From CBDCXF01 sp965223755 (GTDB lineage: Bacteria; Acidobacteriota; Thermoanaerobaculia; Multivoradales; JAHEKO01): a stretch of 64,000 bases of DNA. The translations under genes were made by a program, and so were the position numbers. The notes beneath the pieces were generated by a model. That model made no database searches. It was not told the DNA's origin and saw only the letters and a program-made list of their open reading frames with translations. Every line of letters starts with the position of its first letter. Within the stretch, counting starts at the first letter, position 1. Positions 59,211 to 64,000 of the stretch are shown here, piece after piece. Where the stretch lies: the NCBI GenBank assembly GCA_965223755.1, contig CBDCXF010000001.1:434001-498000 (forward strand), given 5' to 3'.

Positions 59211-60113
59211 GTGAGCAAGGTTCTCTTTATCGTCGGTCCTACCGGGGTTGGCAAGACGGCCCTGGCAATCAACCTGGCGGAGGACATGCCATTGGAGGTG
59301 ATCAATGGCGATGCGCTGCAGGTCTATCGCGGGCTTGACATTGGCACCGCCAAGCCCGACGCGTCGGTTCGGAAACTCGTGCCCCATCACTTGATCGACA
59401 TCCTCGATCCCGACCGGGCTTTTTCGGCCGGTGAGTTTGCTCGTCGCGCCAACGACGCCATCGACGACATCCGCGGCCGCGGCAAGGTCCCAGTTGTGGT
59501 CGGTGGCTCGGGTTTTTATCTGAGGGCGTTGGAGCAGCCGTTGGCCGAGATTCCCAGGCCCGACGAAGAGCAACAACGACGTTGGCGCGACTCGGTCGAA
59601 AACGAATCTACTTCGGATCTCTACCGGCGCCTGCGTGAGGTCGACGCAGATTGGGCGGCGTCGATCGACCCCAACGATCGCCAGCGGGTGCTCCGGGGGT
59701 TGGAGGTCTTCCACCTTACCGGCAAGCCACTGACGGCGTGGCATCGAGACCAGCCGGAAGATCGGAGTCGATTTCGGTCGGTTTGGATCGGATTGACCCT
59801 GCCCAGAAAGGTGCTGTACGATCGAATTCAGCTTCGGACGGAGAAGATGCTGGCCCAAGGTTGGCTCGCGGAAGTTCGAAGATTGTACGAGCAATACGGA
59901 GTGAATGCGCCGGCATTCCAGGCAATTGGTTATCGTTCGTTGGCTGCTGTGGTAAGCGGCGAGGTGGACGAATCGGCCGCGGTCGCGCAGGTCGTGCAGG
60001 AGACGCGACGCTACGCGAAACGACAACTCACCTGGTTTAGGCGCGATCCGAGGATTCATTGGCTGGCGCCCGACGAACGGGCCCAGGCTAAAGGCTACTG
60101 GCGAGGAGAGTAA
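59211..60113 (+). CDS. miaA: tRNA dimethylallyltransferase
   Basis: MiaA adds the isopentenyl group to A37 of tRNAs that read UNN codons. The protein has 300 residues from GTG 59211, with P-loop IVGPTGVGKTALAINLAE, the NGDALQVYRGLDIGTAKP segment in place of the common SDSRQVYR form, and HHLIDILDP. Its neighbour hfq (one-base overlap) is the same order as in E. coli. Confidence 0.94.
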   Translation: MSKVLFIVGPTGVGKTALAINLAEDMPLEVINGDALQVYRGLDIGTAKPDASVRKLVPHHLIDILDPDRAFSAGEFARRANDAIDDIRGRGKVPVVVGGSGFYLRALEQPLAEIPRPDEEQQRRWRDSVENESTSDLYRRLREVDADWAASIDPNDRQRVLRGLEVFHLTGKPLTAWHRDQPEDRSRFRSVWIGLTLPRKVLYDRIQLRTEKMLAQGWLAEVRRLYEQYGVNAPAFQAIGYRSLAAVVSGEVDESAAVAQVVQETRRYAKRQLTWFRRDPRIHWLAPDERAQAKGYWRGE

Positions 60114-60319
60114 TGCCAAAAACTAACATCAACATTCAGGATGGATTCCTATTTCAGAACCTCAAGACGCGCCGTCCTGTTAAGGTCGAATTGATGACCG
60201 GTCGGGTTATCGAGGGACCTCTTGTCCGATTTGATCGCTTTGCTGTTGTCTTGTTGATTGATGGAACCGAAACTCTTATTTACAAACACGCGATTTCTCT
60301 CATCGAAGCTGCCCCGTAG
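60113..60319 (+). CDS. hfq: RNA chaperone Hfq
   Basis: Hfq is a hexameric Sm-like protein that pairs small RNAs with mRNAs. The 68 residues begin MPKTNINIQDGFLFQNLKTRRPVKVELMTGRVIEG and end with YKHAISLIEAAP, where the YKHAIS motif is the family hallmark (Sm2). It is shorter at both ends than the E. coli protein, with little C-terminal tail. It follows miaA. Confidence 0.96.
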   Translation: MPKTNINIQDGFLFQNLKTRRPVKVELMTGRVIEGPLVRFDRFAVVLLIDGTETLIYKHAISLIEAAP

Positions 60320-61636
60320 ATGGTGACAATCCCTTGGACATTTCCGGCGCGCAGCGCCGGATTTCACGGCATTCTTGTATCGAGTTTGCTCGTGATGTCG
60401 ATGGTCGGTTGCTCGACCTCGACGGTGGCGACCGCGCCAACCGTTTCCCCAACCGTGCGGCTGTCGGCCGATGTACGCGCCTATCTGGTGGATCCCAGCG
60501 GCGAAATCGAGGACCTGCCTTCATCGCAGGCGCAGTCCGTGGGCGCTGCCTTCGCCTTCTTGAACCGCGGTGACCTTGCAGCGGTGAGAGACGAGCTGGC
60601 GGTGCTGGGAAGTGGCGGCGCCAAGAACCTCCTGGGGGCTCAGTTGGCTTTCGTCGAAGGACGTTATGAGGATGCACGTGTGGCGCTTGCTTCAGCCGCA
60701 GAGGTGGGGTCCAGTCAGCTTCTCGCCGCCCGCCTGAGCGAGCTGGATGACGATTTGCCGGGCGCGTTGAGAGCCTATTGGCCTTTACAAGAACGCTACG
60801 AGATCGCTCGCGAGCGAGCCGCCGCGCTGCTTCCCACGGTGCAATCCAAGGTGCAGGCGCAGGCGGCACGCCGAATCGGAGACGGCCTGCTCGAAGAAGC
60901 GGAGCGCCAGTTGAGCGACCTTCTCACTTGGGCTCCGAATAACGAGGCGACTCAACGGTTGCTGGTGCGCTGGGGAGCCGCGGCGGCGCAGCCGAGCCGC
61001 GAGTTGAACGGGTGGCGCTGGCTGGCCAACAATGCCGAGCTCACTCCACCTGAGCTGGGTCGTTGGGCCGATCTCGAGTTGGCCCACGGCCGCGTCGAGC
61101 GAGCCGTGGAAGTGGCGAGGGATTTGAATCGCGTCGATCCCGGCAACCCGCAGTTTGCGGACCTTTTGGCGCGGGCCGAGTTCTCCTGGAGAAGTCGTCT
61201 GCTGCCTCCGCAAGCGCGCGAGCTTATGGCGCTGGAATCACTCAGCCGGGCAGAGTTCGCGGTGGGCGTCTACTGGTTCTTCCCGCAGGTGCGCTACGCC
61301 AGATCAAAGCAGGTACGGATCGCCAGTGACATCCTGGATCACCCACATCGTGACGAGATTTCACAGATTGTCAACGTTGGGCTGATGGGGGTCGATCGCG
61401 CCGGACATCGTTTTCGCCCCGATTTGCCGGTCAGCTTCACCGAGGGTCTGAGCGTGATGCTCGAGCTGCTGCAAGACAACGCCGCGGCTTGTGTCGAGCA
61501 GACCGGCGGCGCTTGCGGACAAGGGCAGGCCTGCGGACTGCTGGTGGGTACAGATTGTTCGTCGCGCAAGGGCGTCGATGGCGCCACTCTGGCCGACTGG
61601 GCTCGCCGAGTTCAAGAGCACTTGACGCGGCCCTAA
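60320..61636 (+). CDS. predicted lipoprotein with TPR-like repeats
   Basis: The ATG at 60320 immediately follows the hfq stop. The N terminus has a lipobox (LVMSMVGC, cysteine near residue 31), so it is a lipoprotein. Residues about 90-280 are helical with TPR-like periodicity (for example LLGAQLAFVEGRYEDARVALASAAE and ELAHGRVERAVEVARDLNRVDPGNP). The next 130 residues resemble an SLH-like domain (ILDHPHRDEISQIVNVGLMGVDRAGHRFRPDLPVSF). The C-terminal part has four cysteines (CVEQTGGACGQGQAC...C). The function is unknown. Confidence 0.7.
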   Translation: MVTIPWTFPARSAGFHGILVSSLLVMSMVGCSTSTVATAPTVSPTVRLSADVRAYLVDPSGEIEDLPSSQAQSVGAAFAFLNRGDLAAVRDELAVLGSGGAKNLLGAQLAFVEGRYEDARVALASAAEVGSSQLLAARLSELDDDLPGALRAYWPLQERYEIARERAAALLPTVQSKVQAQAARRIGDGLLEEAERQLSDLLTWAPNNEATQRLLVRWGAAAAQPSRELNGWRWLANNAELTPPELGRWADLELAHGRVERAVEVARDLNRVDPGNPQFADLLARAEFSWRSRLLPPQARELMALESLSRAEFAVGVYWFFPQVRYARSKQVRIASDILDHPHRDEISQIVNVGLMGVDRAGHRFRPDLPVSFTEGLSVMLELLQDNAAACVEQTGGACGQGQACGLLVGTDCSSRKGVDGATLADWARRVQEHLTRP

Positions 61637-61637
61637 T

Positions 61638-61654
61638 CCGGAATACCATTCCGG
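61638..61654 (+). promoter_or_regulatory. hairpin next to the dnaE ribosome-binding site
   Basis: CCGGAAT (61638-61644) and ATTCCGG (61648-61654) form a 7 bp perfect stem with a three-base loop. The right arm overlaps the first bases of the Shine-Dalgarno-like GGGAGGG (61653-61659) of dnaE. No T-run follows. Confidence 0.35.
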
Positions 61655-61664
61655 GAGGGCTGTT

Positions 61665-64000
61665 ATGTCGTTCGCGCACCTCCACCTCCACACCCAATAC
61701 AGCCTCCTCGATGCGACCAATCGCATGGGGGAGCTGGTGGATGCGGCCAAGGCCGCGGACATGCCAGCCCTGGCAATCACCGACCACGGCAACTTGTTCG
61801 GGGCCATTGAGTTTTACGAAGCTGCTCGGCGGGGCGGGATTAACCCGATTATCGGCATCGAAGCTTATGTCGCCAAAGGTTCCCACACCGAACGCGATCC
61901 GCAACGCTCCGGTCGCAATCACCTGGTTCTTCTCGCGCGCAACGAAACGGGATACCGCAATCTCCTGAAGCTCACCTCGCGTTCGTTTCTGGAGGGCTTC
62001 TATTACAAACCGCGCATCGATCACGATCTGCTGCGCCAACACGGTGAGGGCTTGATCGGCCTCTCAGCATGCCTCAACGGAGAGGTGGCCGAAGCCATCC
62101 AGCAGCGAGACGTGGACGGTGCTTCGGCGACAGCGCGCGAGTATCGCGAGATCTTCGGCGAAGAGAATTTCTACCTCGAGCTTCAAGATCATGGCATTCC
62201 GGAGCAGGCCGCCGTCAACGAAGTCCTCCACGACATGGCCCGCCGTCTCGAGTTGCCTTTGGTGGCCACCAACGACTGCCACTACCTGGAGCAAGGTGAT
62301 TCACTAGCCCACGACGTGCTGCTGTGCGTCGGCACTCAGCGCAACCTCGATGACCCGGATCGACTCAAGTACCACGGCAACGATTTCTACTTCAAATCAG
62401 CCGCCGAGATGGCGGCACGGTTCCCCAACGATCCGCAGGCGATCGAGAACACTCTGCGAATCGCCGAGCGCTGCCGCCTTGAACTGCCCACCGGGCAGTT
62501 TCATCTACCGGACTTTCCGGTGCCGGCCGGGAAGACGCTGGATGGATACTTGGTGGAAGTTGTCCACGACGGACTCGGCCAACGTCTGTCGGAGCAAAAG
62601 CGGCGGGGCTCGTCGTTTGAACGAGACCTATACAAGCAGCGTCTACAGGCCGAGCTGGAAGTGATTCGCAACATGGGCTTTGCCGGATACTTCCTGATCG
62701 TCTGGGATTTCATCCGCCATGCCCGGGACGAGGGTATTCCGGTGGGTCCGGGGCGGGGATCGGCCGCCGGCAGCTTGGTCGCCTACGCACTGCGCATCAC
62801 CGACGTCGACCCGCTCGAATATGACTTGCTTTTCGAGCGCTTTCTCAACCCCGATCGGGTGAGTCTGCCGGACATCGATATCGACTTCTGCATGCGGCGG
62901 CGCGGCGAAGTGATTCAGTACGTCGCTGAAAAATATGGACGCGATCGGGTCGCTCAAATCATCACCTTTGGAACGCTCGCCGCGCGGGCCGTGATCCGCG
63001 ATGTCGGGCGAGTGATGGGCATGCCCTACGCCAAAGTGGATCGCCTGGCTAAATTGCTACCGGAGAACACCAAGTCCTTGGGCCAGGCAGCTCAAGAGAT
63101 CGACGGCCTCAAAGCGGAGATTCGCAACGATCCTGAGGTGGCGCGCGCGGTCGAAGTCGGCTCCCGCCTCGAAGGGATCACCCGCCACGCCTCCCTGCAC
63201 GCCGCGGGAGTGGTGATCACACCGCAGCCGATCGAAGAGCTGGTGCCGCTCTACAAGACCAGCAAAGACGAAATCGTCACCCAGTGGGATAAGGACGTCA
63301 TCGAAGATCTAGGTCTGCTGAAGATGGATTTCCTTGGTCTGCGCACACTCACCGTCATTGACGACGCGGTGAAATTGTTGCGCACTTCCGGCACCGAACT
63401 GGATCTCGATGCCCTCGGACTGGACGACGAGGCGACCTACAAGCTGTTTGCCGACGGTCGTACCGACGGCGTATTTCAGTTTGAGTCCCGTGGCATGAAG
63501 CAGCTTCTGCGGCGCGCCAAGCCGACTCGCTTTGAAGACCTCGCAGCCCTCAACGCTCTCTTTCGTCCCGGGGCGCTCAGTGTTGGTATGGCCGATGAGT
63601 TCGCCGCGCGCAAAAATGGCAAGAAGAAGATTGTCTACCTGCTCGACGAGATGAAGCCGATTTTGGAAGAGACCTACGGCGTCATCGTCTACCAAGAGCA
63701 GGTGATGCAGATTGCGGTCGAAGTCGCCGGCTTCTCGCTCGCCGAAGCCGATGTACTGCGCAAAGCGATGGGTAAAAAGAAGCTCGAAATGATGGAGGAA
63801 CAGAAAGAGAAGTTCGTGGCCGGCGCCGAAGAGCGAGGGGTGGCCCGGGCCAAGGCTTCCGAGCTATGGGAATACATCGAGCCCTTTGCCGGATATGGTT
63901 TCAACAAGAGCCACAGTGTTGCCTACGCCTTGCTGGCCTACAAGACCGCCTACCTCAAGACCCACCATCCGGTGCCGTTTATGGCGGCGATGTTGACCTC
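61665..64000 (+). CDS. dnaE: DNA polymerase III alpha subunit, 5' part
   Basis: DnaE is the replicative DNA polymerase subunit. The frame is open from ATG 61665 to the right edge, so the 3' end is outside the window. The N terminus MSFAHLHLHTQYSLLDATNRMGELV is the PHP domain (HxHT motif) with ITDHGNLFGAIEFY. Later come the polymerase palm region GPGRGSAAGSLVAYALRITDVDPL and the motif LPDIDIDFCMRRRGEVIQYV (with the catalytic Asp residues). About 778 codons are visible of the usual 1100-1200. A GGGAGGG ribosome-binding site lies before the ATG. Confidence 0.97.
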   Translation, partial: MSFAHLHLHTQYSLLDATNRMGELVDAAKAADMPALAITDHGNLFGAIEFYEAARRGGINPIIGIEAYVAKGSHTERDPQRSGRNHLVLLARNETGYRNLLKLTSRSFLEGFYYKPRIDHDLLRQHGEGLIGLSACLNGEVAEAIQQRDVDGASATAREYREIFGEENFYLELQDHGIPEQAAVNEVLHDMARRLELPLVATNDCHYLEQGDSLAHDVLLCVGTQRNLDDPDRLKYHGNDFYFKSAAEMAARFPNDPQAIENTLRIAERCRLELPTGQFHLPDFPVPAGKTLDGYLVEVVHDGLGQRLSEQKRRGSSFERDLYKQRLQAELEVIRNMGFAGYFLIVWDFIRHARDEGIPVGPGRGSAAGSLVAYALRITDVDPLEYDLLFERFLNPDRVSLPDIDIDFCMRRRGEVIQYVAEKYGRDRVAQIITFGTLAARAVIRDVGRVMGMPYAKVDRLAKLLPENTKSLGQAAQEIDGLKAEIRNDPEVARAVEVGSRLEGITRHASLHAAGVVITPQPIEELVPLYKTSKDEIVTQWDKDVIEDLGLLKMDFLGLRTLTVIDDAVKLLRTSGTELDLDALGLDDEATYKLFADGRTDGVFQFESRGMKQLLRRAKPTRFEDLAALNALFRPGALSVGMADEFAARKNGKKKIVYLLDEMKPILEETYGVIVYQEQVMQIAVEVAGFSLAEADVLRKAMGKKKLEMMEEQKEKFVAGAEERGVARAKASELWEYIEPFAGYGFNKSHSVAYALLAYKTAYLKTHHPVPFMAAMLT

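Noticed and set aside
58719..60119. Long minus-strand open frame across comEC and miaA
   Set aside because: It crosses two confirmed plus-strand genes and has no family similarity.
1..64000. tRNA, rRNA, CRISPR, IS element or prophage
   Set aside because: No cloverleaf-like sequence, rRNA segment, regularly spaced repeat array, transposase or integrase was found on either strand.

Overview
The window is GC-rich chromosomal DNA from a Gram-negative bacterium. Outer-membrane evidence is lpxB (lipid A synthesis), a small predicted outer-membrane barrel protein and several exported proteins. Several things fit Acidobacteriota or a close deep-branching relative best, but this is an inference and not a proven assignment: the gene orders rpsA-ihf-lpxB, yicC-gmk-rpoZ-coaBC, rimP-nusA-infB-ylxP-rbfA-nrnA-truB and birA-coaX, a large exported sortilin-like propeller protein, and a receiver protein with a long acidic linker. 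I see no phage, IS element, CRISPR array, tRNA or rRNA.

Region by region. Positions 1-1789 hold the tail of an unknown gene, queG and a small membrane protein. Positions 1896-10401, all on the minus strand, form a possible peptide-scavenging locus. It has two secreted metalloproteases (M4 and M36) that share a cysteine-knot-like tail and an identical terminator hairpin. It also has an exported DUF2891 protein, the relic of a second DUF2891 gene, an Nramp-fold transporter without the metal-binding residues, and the 5-oxoprolinase genes pxpA, pxpB and pxpC. From 10630 to 21752 the plus strand carries housekeeping chains: rpsA with a strong promoter and a hairpin leader, an HU/IHF gene, two small membrane proteins, lpxB, yicC-gmk-rpoZ-coaBC, a family 4 uracil-DNA glycosylase, two glycosyltransferases and threonine synthase. 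Positions 21792-33548 hold a serine hydrolase, a thiolase, the sortilin-like protein, a MATE exporter, radC, hslO, metG and an outer-membrane-like protein.

Positions 33577-45223 (minus strand) hold the transcription, translation and RNA-decay cluster rimP-nusA-infB-ylxP-rbfA-nrnA-truB, then rpsO-pnp and a NIF3 gene. A lower-GC gene for a membrane-anchored macro-domain protein is inserted between truB and rpsO. The rimP leader carries a promoter followed at once by an intrinsic terminator, which looks like an attenuator. From 45369 to the end (plus strand) come a DegP/HtrA protease, an NtrC-type regulator, two acyl-CoA dehydrogenases, a receiver protein coupled to valS, birA-coaX, an unknown gene, comEC, miaA-hfq, a lipoprotein and the start of dnaE.

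The strongest candidates for something undescribed are: the peptidase / DUF2891 / Nramp-like / oxoprolinase locus; the macro-domain gene inside a conserved ribosomal cluster; the rimP attenuator; and a set of short tandem repeats of about 17 bp that begin exactly at stop codons (after the gene ending at 1789 and pxpC, at the pnp end, at the rpsO end, and more weakly after threonine synthase).
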